In this document: positions 1-11,582 of the stretch, piece after piece
How the letters are laid out: each line of letters begins with the position of its first letter
Numbering within the stretch: the stretch's first letter is position 1
Assembly: GCF_009730915.1 (NCBI RefSeq)
Contig: NC_052479.1
Coordinates: forward strand, 12,149,815-12,213,814
Direction: 5' to 3'
Origin: Dioscorea cayenensis subsp. rotundata
Taxonomy: Eukaryota > Streptophyta > Magnoliopsida > Dioscoreales > Dioscoreaceae
Length of the DNA stretch: 64,000 bases
Translations under genes and position numbers: made by a program
Notes under the pieces: model-generated
The model's database searches: none
Told to the model about the DNA's origin: nothing
The model's input: only the letters and a program-made list of their open reading frames with translations

Positions 1-262
1 ATATTTAAACAATGAAAGTGAAAATGTACACAATTAGAACGTAAATTAAACAATGAAATGAAAACCGAATGGAATTTAACCCGCTTTTACTAATTCAAAA
101 CAAACAAAATTTACATTAACATATACAAGTCATGCTCTTCGAATACGAAAATAATGAATTGAATTTGTCCAGATTTACATTCGAAAATAAAATTGACATT
201 CAGATATACAGGACATGTTCTTCAAAAACAAAATTTAACCCGCTTGTGACGACCCCCCTTTG

Positions 263-745
263 TCATGGACGCCGACGCCCTCCCTCCTTAAGTATCGCGG
301 GTAACATACCGTAATCCCGAGGTAAGGAACGTCCATGCTGCGGTGGCAGTAACTTCTCACCCCAAAGTAATTGCTCGATAAAACGCATGACGTAGACGGC
401 GCAATCGACGCTTCCTTGTTTTTGGCGTGGGGTTTCTATGTCGTGCACGAGTGGGTACTTTGTCGTCGCCGACTCGCCGAACTCCATATCGACACAATTG
501 TCGATTAGATTCCGCTGTCGAGATATGCAAGTCGAGATTAGAATACCGATTTAAATACCAAAGCAGGATATTAATAGGACATAATTAAAGAACTTACCAT
601 GTCCAACGCGTCCTTATCGTACCCCGGACATGAAGAATAATGTCTGTATTCTTGTTTATCATTGTCGGGGACGGCGACATGGAAGTGGCCATTCATGATT
701 ATCGGGAGGATGACAATTTGAACTTCATGCGAGTTTCTGCGCAGC
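263..745 (-). CDS. Ulp1-like (C48 family) cysteine peptidase of MULE copy A, last two exons
   Basis: Ulp1/SENP enzymes cleave SUMO; in KI-MULEs an Ulp1-like gene rides with the transposase, role unknown. Here the penultimate exon (about 745-598) encodes the His region (NGHFHVAVPDN, where the family usually has NGHWH) and ends at a GTAAGT donor. After a short intron the last exon (about 514-263) encodes PRQKQGSVDCAVYVMRF, holding the oxyanion-hole Gln and the catalytic Cys, then runs to a stop at 263. Upstream coding islands continue towards about 4000 but are broken by frameshifts and separated by repeat-filled spacers, so the whole gene may be dead although these two exons look intact. The neighbouring transposase half is outside the window. 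Confidence 0.6.
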
Positions 746-1037
746 ATCCCCGATCATAGCCATAATTGTGTCATGTGCGTCGTCACTGCTTTGGCATAAA
801 GCAGCTGAAGTGATGCGGTGATGGAGCGCGCTTCTTATAAGGATATGGCTCTTTGCTCGGCGACTTTTTGTATGATGCATCTGAAAAGCGTCCCATCGCA
901 TCATCGATGACCATCTCCTTCCCCTCAAGCGTGAGTATAATTTGTCGCGTGTGGTGCTGACAGCGTCGTTTCCTCCACACGACGAGTCTTTCGAGGTTAA
1001 AGCGATAATGAGATATGATAAGACCATATTGTAATTA

Positions 1038-1190
1038 TTTAAATGATATTATCAATTGTTACATGATATTATATATAATTAAACGTTAGATAGACAAATT
1101 AAATGATAACATAAAGGTATTAAACACTATGAGGTAATAGTTAAACACTATAATAAAAAAACTTTAAATAATATCATAAAAAAACTTTAC
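1038..1190 (-). repeat. 20-21-bp periodic TTAAA array, MULE copy A
   Basis: Cores TTAAAY/TTAAAG recur at about 1079, 1099, 1120, 1141, 1163 and 1185, that is every 20-22 bp. On the minus strand the block starts with GTAAGTGTAAAG, a good donor site, so it looks like an intron of the Ulp1-like gene. Same place as 16880-17030 in copy B. Confidence 0.65.
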
Positions 1191-2442
1191 ACTTACTCGT
1201 CCATGAGGCGAGTTGAGGAAGATCCTCATCAACTCCTCGCTCGTATTTATTAAAACGACTCGAGGCCAACCCATTTCTTCTTCTTCGAATAAAAAGCTTT
1301 CAGAGACGCTCTGGGTCCAATTTTTTGATTGGCCTTGATCATCTCTCTCGTTGCTCGTTCGGGGTCTTCATGACGATCTTCGTTCGATCGCGGGGACGAT
1401 GGCGACGAGCATCAGCTGCAGACACATCCTTACATGGTTGTTCTTGTTGTGGGGTTGTGTCGGCTCGATGCTGAGGGACGTCGGCGACAACATCAAACGC
1501 ACACATCCTTACATGGTTCTTGTTGTGGTGGGATTGTGTCTCGCTTGGATGCTGATCTTGTCGGCACGGCCACCGGCAGTGATTCGACGATCTTCTCAGC
1601 CGTGGCCATGACAACGAGCATCGTTGGGAGACACACCCTTAACTTGTTCTTGATCTTGAGGATTGTGTCCATCTTTGATGCCGCAATCTCGGCAGTCGGT
1701 TCCCAGTGGTCGGCGATTTCATCGAGAGAGAGTCGACGACCTTCTCAGCAGTGACGATGGCCACATCATCTACGATGTCCTTCTCAACAACAGAGATCGA
1801 CCGCGATGGTGTTGCTATTGTTCATCGTCGGTAGACGGTGGAGACGAGGCGATATTGTTCTCCTCTTTTTCGCAAGTCTCTTGAATGTGGCGCCTTGGAA
1901 TGACCTTCCCGATGATATCGTGCGTCGTCAAATTCCCGACGCCTCGTTCGTCCCGGGTGCTTCGAGTTCTTTCGAGGGATGGCGCGGACGGTTACTGAAA
2001 CGTCCTTCCGGTGCCTCGACACGAGCGACAAGTCGAGAAACTTCGATCGTCAATATCTGGCATACTGCGTAAGAGTTGCGGTGACATCTTCGCCCTAATG
2101 TCACCGGTGAGATGCTACTGGTCGGAGGGGCTGCCATGGTCGGTGCCACACTCGGGGGACTGTCGTTGTCGTGGTAGGGGGTTGTTGCGATCTTCGGGGT
2201 AGGGGAGGGCTTCTCGGCGTCGAGGAATGCGTGCGCGTGGTGGGCTGGAAGTAGGAGAGCAGGCGTCCGTAGCAGCGATAGAGGCTGCCCTCTCGTCCCG
2301 CCTTGAGCAGTGGTTCCGGGAGCAGATGGCATCCATCCAGTCGATTGGCCCTAACAAATATTTCTTCTTGACGATTCAGCGAACCCATTCTCGGAAACTA
2401 ACATATGTACACCCGAAACAATTTCGATGAAATCATTCATTT

Positions 2443-2616
2443 TTAAACTATAAAAACTATATTTAAGCGAGTGTTTATATATTTAAACATTATAGAATAT
2501 AATTAAAGCGGAGAACAAAAATATTTAAAACCAGGTATGAATAAGAGTTAAAGCGGTAAATACTAAAGTTAAAGCGCTAAATAAAATGTTTAAAGCGTTA
2601 AATACTTATGTTAAAC
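2443..2616 (-). repeat. 20-21-bp periodic TTAAAGCG array, MULE copy A
   Basis: TTAAA/TTAAG cores start at about 2443, 2462, 2482, 2502, 2524, 2548, 2569, 2590 and 2611 (spacing 19-24, mostly 20-21). Only the core is kept between units; the rest is diverged AT-rich sequence. Matches 15510-15680 in copy B. Confidence 0.75.
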
Positions 2617-3457
2617 ATTGTCCATGATTTATTACCTCTTTTTCCATCGACGATGACAAGCTCGTTTCTCACGTCAGCTTGCTTAGGTAAGTACTTTTCA
2701 CCGTAGCACAGCATCCTTGGGATCTTGCAGAAGCGGACTTTCTTCCCCGTTCCGGTCATCTCAGTAAAACAGGGACGTTAAGCGCTACCGAGCAACCCCT
2801 TAATGTACCACGTGTTGGTCTTCTTCCCGGCGCATCTATCTTGCACTCGGGCGGCTGCTTGTGGAATATCCTCCATAAGCCACTTGTGCGTCGCCATGAG
2901 GTACACCATCAGTTCGGAACCGAGCATGATGTATTTGGGAAGAGGACTGTCCCCATGAGGTACACCATCAGGAGTTTGACGAAATTATCTTCTTCTCCCT
3001 CCGTCGAACAAGTTGCGCTGAGTGCTCTTGATGGAGTCTCTGTGTCTCTCGTGGGTCTTTGATAGATACCGCCCTTCGAAGCCGACCGGTTTTCTTCTTA
3101 CGAAGACCAGCTGCGTCGCCATCATGCAACGCGGACCAAGAACGAGGGCCACGTCTTGAGGTGCTGAAACTTCAGTGAGCTTTCCCCGATCCCGAATTTA
3201 TTGGTGCGACCATCGTACTCTTTGCAAAAAGAGAATCAAGAAGGGCTCTCTCTTGGTATATAGCTTCCACTCGATGAGCAGCATGAACGGTGTCCGTCGA
3301 ATAATCTCCCGATGTCGAGGGGTCATGTTATTTTTTTCAATTCATCTAAAGTCTCCACTCTAGGGTGTCAAATAGCATCGCCCATTAACTAGGTTGACCG
3401 CCGTAATCACAAGCTGCGACAATAACAACACATTCGACATGCGGTATTGACAAAAAG

Positions 3458-3640
3458 TTTAAGCGGAAATATAAGGTTTTTAAAGCGGTAAACTCTCGAG
3501 TTATTAAAGCGGAGATATAAAATGTTAAAGCGAGACCCATTTTGTTAAAGCGAGGCGAGAATACTTTAAAGCAGAGACAACAAATGTTAAAAGCAGTAAC
3601 ATCTCGTTTCTTAAAGCGTCAACCTCGTTTTGTAAAAGCT
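3458..3640 (-). repeat. 20-22-bp periodic TTAAAGCG array, MULE copy A
   Basis: TAAAGCG-type cores at about 3459, 3481, 3504, 3526, 3546, 3567, 3588, 3612 and 3633. The cores read CGCTTTAA on the minus strand, the sense strand of the Ulp1-like gene. Matches 14470-14630 in copy B. Confidence 0.75.
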
Positions 3641-4362
3641 GCAACCATATCAAAGCGAAGCGGGAAATGTACATTATAAATATTACACAAATCATAACAA
3701 TCGAAAAAAACTATTTCGATAGTGTATACATCTGAAAATGCAAAACAAAACAAAAACCCTAGCCGAGAAATCTCCCTGAGACTAACAAAACCCCAGTAGA
3801 AATCCCCCTGCGAGACTTGATATCTTCCAACAAAAAGCAGGGAGCACAAAACAAAAACCGAAAAAAATCTTTCTTTGTATCGAGCAGTTAACATAAAACC
3901 ATACTCAATACCTTAGATTGCAAATCGATGAAATGCCAACTAGTTCGCTGGGGGACTTCTCCTTCGAGATCTCGGGTGGAAAGGGAAAAAGGCGATGAAA
4001 TGCCAATTACGGAGGCTTGCAGTGAGAGACAACCTGGAGGCGACTGGAAATGGAAAAAGTCGAAGGCGTGAGTTGAGAAAAAAGCAATTAAAGCGGCTCC
4101 GATAAATTCGTCTCTCGGGGTTACCCTCCGGAAAACCGCCCACTTCCTCTCAAATCGCCGAGATGGGCTGCAGCCCACGACTCTCATGCAAAGGGCATTT
4201 TCGTTCAAAAAAATTTGAAACTCACTCCGTTCGCATCCGATTCTGAGGGGTTTGGGGGTTTGAAAAAACATAGAGTCTATAAGGAGGGAATTTTGGGGAT
4301 TGAAAACTAGAGGGTGTTTTTAGCGATTTTCTGAAACTTAAAGGATTTTTTTGGCAATTTCC

Positions 4363-5186
4363 ACTATAATATATGACCTCACTTAAAAATTTATAAAAAA
4401 TCAGACAAATATAAAAATCAATTGTTACACAGTTTATTAACCTTCTAAAAATTTATTAATTTAATTAAAAAATAGTTGAAACTCATTTAAATAGTACTAT
4501 ACGTGCATATTTTCAAACTCTCATCTACTCATGCAATGGCAAGTGTTTAGCACCAAACTAATTAGTGTTGATTTATATACTTATATCTATTTAATACTCT
4601 ATGAATTATATCTTATATATAAACCTTGGGGAGAGGCTCCTTAGATAAGAATTGGGGATCTCAATGCTATTGAATGTGTGTCTCGATTTACTCAAAGTTC
4701 ACTCCTATCTCAAGATGCGTTGGTAATAAGTATTACTGTTTTTAATTTCAACTAGTTTTTTTTAATACATTGTATACACATAAACGATTGAATCAAATTA
4801 ATTAACTATCATTTAGCAAAAGAATAAAAAGTTATCAATCCATCTCCAACCGTTACATATTTTTTTAATCGTAGCATGAATTTTTCCTTATTTAAAAAAA
4901 TACAAATATATATATAAATAGAAAAAGAAATTGATTTTTCAACCATTCACTTGATAAAAAAAAAATATTATGTTTAGTATTATGAAGTGTCGTATTTATA
5001 TATTAATAAATATTATTTTTCAACTTTTATAAGGGTAGTATATATAAGTAATGATGGTAATATATATATATATATATATTAAATAATTATATATAAATTT
5101 TTTATTAATTGGTAATAAATAACCCACACTCTCGTGTGGGTTATTTTAAAAATTATATAAATTAAATAATTAAATGGAGAACCTAC
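4363..5186. other. AT-rich intergenic spacer, MULE copy A to serine decarboxylase promoter
   Basis: No coding sequence seen. It holds a (TA)n run at about 5059-5080 and a hairpin at 5117-5146. Confidence 0.7.
5117..5146. repeat. Perfect 13-bp hairpin upstream of serine decarboxylase
   Basis: AAATAACCCACAC and GTGTGGGTTATTT form a perfect stem around a TCTC loop. AT-rich partly complementary flanks extend it, as in a small foldback MITE. It ends about 40 bp before the TATA box. Confidence 0.75.
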
Positions 5187-5194
5187 TATAAATA
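5187..5194 (+). promoter_or_regulatory. TATA box of the serine decarboxylase gene
   Basis: TATAAATA, followed about 30 bp later by a C/T-rich leader (from about 5215) that runs to the start codon at 5498. Confidence 0.6.
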
Positions 5195-5497
5195 GAATGA
5201 TAGAATGCATCTCCGATCTCTTCGCCGCCTTGGTTTTCTCTTCTTCGAGGCGGAGCTTGGGCTTCAGCTCTGCGACTGCGGGGGGCGCGTCTCCTTCGGT
5301 TGTCTCTCCTTCACTTCGGCGGCGCTCTTGGTGATCCGCATTTTTTTCTGGTAGTTTTTTTGCTCAAATTTACCTCATTTAGATGATTGGATCCTTGTTT
5401 CTCGTAGTTGTTTTTCGGATCTTGAATCGAGTTTTTGTTTTTTTCCGGTTTTTTCTGAATTTTTTATACTAAAAGGAGAGGTTGGAGCTGAGGAGCA

Positions 5498-7434
5498 ATG
5501 GTTGGAAGCTTGGGGAATGGTTTTTTGATGGATCTGGGCGAAAAGGTGGAGCCTTTGCCGCAGGAGTTCGATCCGAAGGAGATCTCGTGCGGGATCACGT
5601 CGGAGGTGAATGGGGCTGTAGGGGAGAATGGGAAGGAGAGGGAGATCGTTCTTGGGAGGAATGTGCATACGATGTGTCTCACGATCGATGAGCCGGAGGC
5701 CGATGACGAGGTCACTGGCGAGAAGGAAGCTTATATGGCCGGTGTTCTAGCGAGGTATCGGAAGTCCCTTATCGAGAGGACCAAACACCATCTTGGTATG
5801 CAAAATCTCTTTGTTTAGAAGCTAAGATCAGCTTTGTATGAATGATTTGTGCGCTGGTGTATCTAGAGAGAATTTTTATTCCATGTATGGGAAATCCCTT
5901 TTCTGGTTATAAAGTTTTCGTTTTTTTGGTAACAGGTTATCCCTATAATTTGGACTTTGATTATGGTGCTCTGGGTCAGCTGCAACATTTCTCAATTAAC
6001 AACCTGGGTGATCCCTTCATTGAGAGCAATTATGGTGTTCATTCGAGGCAGTTCGAAGTAGGAGTGTTGGATTGGTTTGCTCGTCTTTGGGAACTTGAGA
6101 AGGATGAATATTGGGGTTACATCACAAATTGTGGTACAGAAGGCAATTTGCATGGTATTCTTGTTGGGTCAGTACTCTGCACCCCTTGTTCTTGTTTATA
6201 CTTGGGTGCTCTGTTCTGAAATCTCAAAATGCTGCTTAAAAAGAAATTTTTGTGCATTATTTGTTATGCAATGTGCTTATCTAATTGATGTTTGGGCAGG
6301 AGGGAAGTATTTCCTGATGGAATTTTATATGCATCAAAGGAGTCACATTACTCTATCTTCAAGGCTGCAAGAATGTACAGGATGGAATGTGTAAAAGTCA
6401 ACACTTTGATCTCTGGTGAGATTGATTGTGCAGACTTTGCTGCCAAACTGATACTGAATAAGGATAAACCGGCAATTATTAATGTCAACATTGGTGAGCC
6501 ATCTTTCTTGGCTTTGAATCTTCCATGACAAACAAACAATATTTTGCTTGTTTTACTGATTTTAAGTCTGTTGCAGGGACTACTGTTAAGGGAGCAGTTG
6601 ATGACCTTGATTTGGTCATAAAAACTCTTGAGGAAACTGGATTCACTGATCGATTCTATATTCATTGTGATGGTGCTCTCTTTGGGCTCATGATGCCTTT
6701 TGTCAAGCGTGTGCGTCTTCTTTCACTGCTGCCTCTTTTTGCATGAACCTCCCAGCTTTCAAGTGCAAACTTGATCTCTTTCATCTATTTTGTTCCTTCT
6801 TTTACTAAGATAATTTTGCTTGAATTATAGTGTGAATGTTTGCTATTCAGATCTAGACTTATGCATCCAGTCTATCTAGATTGTCAATCATGGGTTTGTT
6901 GTTGGCTTGCAGGCACCAAAAGTGACATTCAAAAAGCCCATTGGTAGTGTGAGTGTGTCAGGGCACAAGTTTGTTGGATGCCCCATGCCTTGTGGTGTGC
7001 AGTTGACTAGACTGAAGCACATCAATGCACTTTCAAGGAATGTTGAATATCTTGCCTCTAGGGATGCAACCATTATGGGGAGCCGTAATGGTCATGCCCC
7101 TATCTTCCTATGGTACACCCTTAATCGAAAAGGATACAGAGGATTTCAAAAAGAAGTCCAGAAATGCTTAAGAAATGCTCATTATCTAAGAGATCATCTT
7201 CGAGCAGCTGGAATTAGTGCCATGCTCAATGAGCTTAGTAGCACGGTGGTGTTTGAGAGGCCAAAAGATGAGGAGTTTATTCGCAGGTGGCAGCTGGCTT
7301 GTGAAGGCCGCATTGCACATGTTGTTGTAATGCCAAATGTTAACATCGATAAGCTTGACAATTTCCTGAATGAACTTGTTCAAAAAAACGTGCAAGCTGG
7401 TACCAAGATGAGAAGATCCAACCACCTTGTGTAG
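5498..7434 (+). CDS. SDC: Serine decarboxylase (PLP-dependent group II decarboxylase)
   Basis: Converts serine to ethanolamine and CO2, the plant entry to ethanolamine, choline and phosphatidylethanolamine synthesis. Five coding exons: 5498-5795, 5936-6167, 6300-6493, 6577-6710, 6913-7434; all introns GT-AG; phases join into one 459-residue frame, slightly shorter than the roughly 480 residues of Arabidopsis SDC. Family signatures: [15 protein letters not shown] (cofactor-contacting loop), HCDGALFG, and SVSGHKF with the PLP-binding Lys at about residue 305. An acidic N-terminal stretch of about 90 residues precedes the catalytic fold, as in plant SDCs. The start is the first ATG after the leader, in the exon joining the conserved frame. 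A TATA box lies 300 bp upstream. Tail-to-tail with the P450 gene, 317 bp between stops. Older annotations often call this family histidine decarboxylase. No defect seen. Confidence 0.93.
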
Positions 7435-7751
7435 CAGCAGAACTAGGTGAAGACAATTGTGTTTGTGCTCTGCATAAGAATTAATGTCTTAGTGTGAAAG
7501 AAAGTTGTATCTTTTATTGTTTACCATCATGTTTTGTTGTTGATTATTCTCAAACTAGTAATTAATGAAGGGAAATACAGCTAATAATTGCCATTATCTG
7601 GTTTGATGATTTTTATTATATATTCAAATGCGTTGTATAATGCTTCTCATATGGTATCAGTGCAAGGATCTTTGCAGCATGCCAACCAAACAGGAGGCTG
7701 CTATTCAAACTCATTATTTCATGTACATTTATAACACTAGAAGAAAGTTTT
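7435..7751. other. Shared 3' region of two convergent genes
   Basis: The 317 bp between the two stop codons must hold both 3' UTRs and poly(A) sites, so the two transcripts may overlap at their ends. No other gene seen. Confidence 0.6.
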
Positions 7752-9872
7752 CTATAGAGCCTCAACAGCAATTGGGTATTTGCTCTTTGGCATGCGAACT
7801 AGTGTTGGACAGACAGAGTCATCATTTTTCAGAGGAATCCACCTGCAACAAAGGGTCATGGTGAGTTTCTTTATATCAGAAAGATATAGGATTGCTAATT
7901 TTCATGTTTAATTTACTTGTATCTGCAGACTAGATGATGGATGAAAACACAGATCTCCAGTTTGGCCAAGTTTAGCCCTGGGCACATGCGTGGTCCACTA
8001 CCAAATCCCAAGAAGCTGAAGGGTTTTAAAGGTTCCTGCAAACAACTCAAGTGCTTTACTGGTTGTTGTTGTGTTAAATTAAGCCCTCACTGTCAACCAC
8101 AAATGTAAACTTACATCAAATCTTGAAGGGTCAAACTTCTCAGGATTTGGGAAAAATTTTGGATCATGATGAATGGAGACTACATCAAGATTGACAGACC
8201 ATCCTTCTTTAATATCATACCCTGAAAGATTGTTGTTAATAACACTAGCATTCAATGTGAAGTTAGAGCACAATTAAAATTTAAATTGCAGCTTCTAACC
8301 ATCAATATTGAAGTCTTGTGCAGCTTTTCTGGAATACCAAGGTAAGATTGTAGCTCTGCGAAGTGTCTCACTGATAACCTGAATTGACAAGCAAAAGAGC
8401 ATAAAAAAAGCCATGATGCGTCATTGCTATGGATGGATTGACGACTTGTGTTTACCTTGTTTGTGTAAGGCATTGTATGGACTTCTGACCAGGTGAGATG
8501 CATTCCACCATTTCTTCTTTTCTTGAATTCCTTTGTGTTCTTCCTGTCAATTTGTTATAAGAGTATAGCACTAATGACAATCCTTTATGGAAGTAGGGAA
8601 TTTCTAAGTTTATTCATACTCTGAGTTTCTGCAGAACATCAGGATTTTCTCCTAGGAACTTGACAAGCCATGTAAGAGCTGATGTTGTGGTGTCATGGCC
8701 TGCAACCAGCAGAGTCAAAATGTTGTCCTTCAGCTGTGAATCTGTAAGTTTCTCTGAATCTTCATCAGTTTCCCCGGCTGCTCTGCTATGCTTTCTTAAC
8801 AGTGTTTGCAAGAAATCATGCTGAATATCTTCGCCACTTCTTCTCCTAGATATTATATTATCCAACATTGCATACATCCGATTTCTTGCCTGTTCAATTT
8901 AAGCATTTACTTTAGACCATGAAGAAATATAGAAGTAGCAAGACATTGTTTATGTTCCAGAGAGCTCCTTTTTAACAGAAAACTTACCTCTAGACCTCGA
9001 TAGAATGCTGTCCCTGGAATTTTAAATGGCAGAGATGCAAAGCAGGATGATATTATCTTGAAGTTTGCACGGAAGTTCTCTTGCTCAGTTCCTTCTGGCT
9101 CTAAACTCATTATCATATTGCCTATAACTTTTAGAGTGAACTGCAGCATAAAACATATCATCACATTTTAATATTGTTGCTTTGTCAGTAATTCTAGATT
9201 AAGCTGCTTGGTTATGATGGTTATATATTTGTATCAATGTACCGTGGATGCTTCTTCAAGCACAAACACAGTACGTCCAGTCCACCCTTCTAATGTCCTG
9301 ATGGCAAGATCATCAATAAATTGGAAGTATTTTTTCAGGGCATCAACCGATAGCGGATCAGCAATTAGTCTCCGCAATCGCTTGTGCTCCTCTCCAGAAG
9401 TTGTCAATAAGCTTTGTGGCCCTAAAACTTGCTTCCCAGTATAGAACAAATTCAAGCTCACCATTCCATCTTTTCCGGACAACAATATTTTGGCTGCATC
9501 CCTTCCGGTCATGAACACCGTAAACCTCCCTAGCACACTGGTTTTAAACACTTTGCCATACCTGCTAATAAAGAAGCATGAAAAAAATAAATTGTAAGTT
9601 GTTTTAACACTTTGTATTTGAAAAACCCATTTACATTCCTCATTCAAGTCCAATGCTGACCTCTGCTGCCTATTTCTCATGAAGCTAAATATTCCAGATG
9701 GACTAGAGAAGTCAGACAGGAAGGAGAAACTCTCCCCAACAATTGGCCAACCCATGGTTCCAGGTATCTTTTCTATCTCTCCTCTGTGTGGTTGCAAGAG
9801 CAGCCATATAAACAAGCTTAACACAACCATCAGCAATACCAGCGCAGCAGCTGGTAAGATGAGTAGTTCCAT
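7752..9872 (-). CDS. Cytochrome P450, CYP85 clan (CYP722-like)
   Basis: Haem monooxygenase of the ER membrane. Nine exons on the minus strand: 9872-9661, 9561-9243, 9140-8988, 8889-8620, 8543-8456 (or 8539-8456), 8378-8300, 8221-8115, 8035-7917, 7842-7752. With the shorter exon 5 the product is 477 residues. Visible: N-terminal membrane anchor (residues 1-27), Pro-rich hinge IPGTMGWP, I-helix AGHDTT (about 291-296), ETLR (350-353), PSRF (404-407), haem loop [10 protein letters not shown] with Cys about 426, and C-terminus [13 protein letters not shown]. The exon pattern and C-terminus remind me of CYP722, a relative of ABA 8'-hydroxylases; the substrate is not predictable. Exon 5 is odd: from the family-typical acceptor its 88 nt open with EEHKGI but shift frame by one; an AG 4 nt further on gives 84 nt in frame without that motif. 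Either a frameshift or alternative splicing. Confidence 0.88.
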
Positions 9873-9935
9873 AGCACTCTATTTTCTGAAACCTGAATTC
9901 CAGCAAAGGCTTTTGTATTACTGCAACCAATAGCT

Positions 9936-9948
9936 AATATATATATAT
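9936..9948 (-). promoter_or_regulatory. Possible TATA element of the P450 gene
   Basis: A TATATATATA run about 65 bp upstream of the P450 start codon. Simple AT repeats occur by chance in this DNA, so the call is weak. Confidence 0.35.
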
Positions 9949-10206
9949 GCTGCCAAACTTCACATAAAGATTCCTTCCGGCCACATTAGTTTATTATGCA
10001 TGCAATATTTTTAATCCCCTTGTTTACAACTTCAATTGGCAAGAACTTAGAACTTGTTTGATTTCATTGGCACAAGGAAATGGCACTATCTTGCTAAGTT
10101 TTTCAACTCGATGTGAATTAGTTAATTATTTGTTAGTGATCCTTAATGATCTATTTTTGCCATTTTGTTGGTTTATTATGATGAGAACATGGCCTGCATC
10201 GCCTAC

Positions 10207-10266
10207 TGTGTCTTTTTATTCTTAAAGCTTGTTGTATGTGTCTTTTTGTTCTTAAAGCTTGTTGTA
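10207..10266. repeat. 30-bp tandem repeat, two copies
   Basis: Two adjacent 30-bp units (10207-10236 and 10237-10266) starting TGTGTCTTTTT and ending CTTGTTGTA, differing at one base. Confidence 0.85.
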
Positions 10267-10464
10267 TGTTGCTCTGACTATGAATATGAGGTGTTAATAT
10301 TTGGAGTTTGGTTGATGATTTAGGTGATTGAAAATTTTCCTTGGATGTCTTTTCTAATGCCACTTGGGTTGGGACTAAAAGCCAGAGATCTGTTCCTAGG
10401 CAAAGGTCATGCCAGAGATTGACATATGGAAGATGCTAATTACATCTTTTTAACCGACCTAATC

Positions 10465-10640
10465 TTTGTTGTCCCTACTTTAGAAAAATAAATAAAAGCA
10501 TGTCTTTTTTTTGTGGTTTTTGCGTTTATCCTGTCCCTACTTTGAAAAATGTCTTTTTTGCAGTTTTTCCATTTATCCTGTCCCTACTTTGGGAAAATAA
10601 ATTTAAGACATGTCTTTTTTTTTCTTGTTTTTTTTTTGTT
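10465..10640. repeat. Imperfect tandem repeat, about 55-bp unit, about three copies
   Basis: The phrase TGTCCCTACTTT followed by an A-rich stretch, then CATGTCTTTTTT and (in two units) a TTTATCC run, recurs from about 10470, 10528 and 10577 with indels. Confidence 0.65.
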
Positions 10641-11264
10641 GTATTTTGCGTATATCCTCAAAGTTTTATACGTATATATGCATTTCTAGAATATTTTGTC
10701 TGAGTGTAAAATTTCGGTAAATTTAAGGACTAACCTAAAACTAGGCTTAAAAGATGCCGAACCATTTTTATTTTAGCCTGAAGAATAATTTCATGGCTTA
10801 AATTGATGAAAATAAATTGTACTAATTACAGTGACCAAATGTATAATATTTATTTATTTAGTTTACAAAAACATTTTTTGCTTTTATAACACCATTTTCG
10901 CTAATTTGTATATAATATATTTCTTACACTATGAAGAGCCGTCACCATGACCTCAGGGGCCAGGTGGTTACCCTTTCAATCACCTCAAAGTAAATTAACA
11001 ACCCAATTCCTAAATTCTCTTCTTTTGCTGGCTTTCAAATGATGGCGCATACATTCCCCACCATTTCAAAAGAACCAATAACAAAAACACACCTCAAATC
11101 TTGTTAGTCACTGTCTAAATAATGCACAGTTCAACAAGCATTATCAATCAAGCAGAAATTTAAAACATATATATAAATATATTATTTCTACAACATATGA
11201 CCATTACTTTTTTCTTGCCATGGTTTTACCAAGCATGTCAAGATGTAAAGGATTACAACTACAA

Positions 11265-11282
11265 ATATATATATATATATAT
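11265..11282. repeat. (AT)n microsatellite
   Basis: Nine AT dinucleotides, in the probable 3' flank of the partial gene at 11446. Confidence 0.9.
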
Positions 11283-11445
11283 GATACAAAAGAACTTTAA
11301 TTTAACTAAGTACACATGGCACGCATGCTGCTGCATGTATAATACATGTGACAATACTTTTCTATCTTCTCTGTTTAAGTGAACAACATCCTGCGAAACA
11401 AACAATGCTATCGGCACCGGAGAATAAAGTTGTAGGCTTGCGCTA

Positions 11446-11582
11446 TCACATGAAGTCCATTGAATCATGCAGTGACTGGTCACTAAGTGCTTGGCCATTT
11501 GGAGATTGGTGTGATCCCTGAAGTTGCTGGTTGTGATGGCCACTCTGGTTATGCAACTGCTGCTGGTAGCAATACATGTGAT
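11446..11582 (-). CDS. 3' end of a Gln/His/Asn-rich protein, truncated by assembly gap
   Basis: On the minus strand 44 codons without a stop run out of the N gap and end in TGA at 11446-11448. The residues are strongly biased: YQQQLHNQSGHHNQQLQG, then SHQSPNGQ and a C-terminus SLHDSMDFM. Low-complexity Q/H/N tails like this are common in plant transcription factors (bZIP, homeodomain, GRF and others), but no DNA-binding domain is visible, so the family is unknown. The far side of the gap (about 12680-12760, minus strand) is C/T-rich like a 5' leader, so the gene body probably fills the gap. Composition supports coding, but this could be chance. Confidence 0.5.

Larger units (their letters stand above)
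1..4362 (-). mobile_element. Mutator-like element (Ulp1-carrying MULE), copy A, truncated by window edge
   Basis: The reverse complement of this stretch is collinear with 13724-about 18060 of copy B, with many small indels. The outer end is at 4362, where the minus strand begins GGAAATTGCCAAAAA, the same start as copy B at 13724. Inside are an Ulp1-like peptidase tail (263-745) and spacers with repeated TTAAAGCG. The transposase half lies left of the window. The combination of MuDR-type transposase (seen in copy B) and Ulp1-like gene matches the known KI-MULE/Kaonashi type of plant MULE. No clear 9-bp target duplication is visible because only one end is present. Confidence 0.8.
9949..11264. 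other. Intergenic, upstream of the P450
   Basis: AT-rich. Apart from the two tandem repeats listed at 10207 and 10465 I see no gene or recognisable element. Confidence 0.6.
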
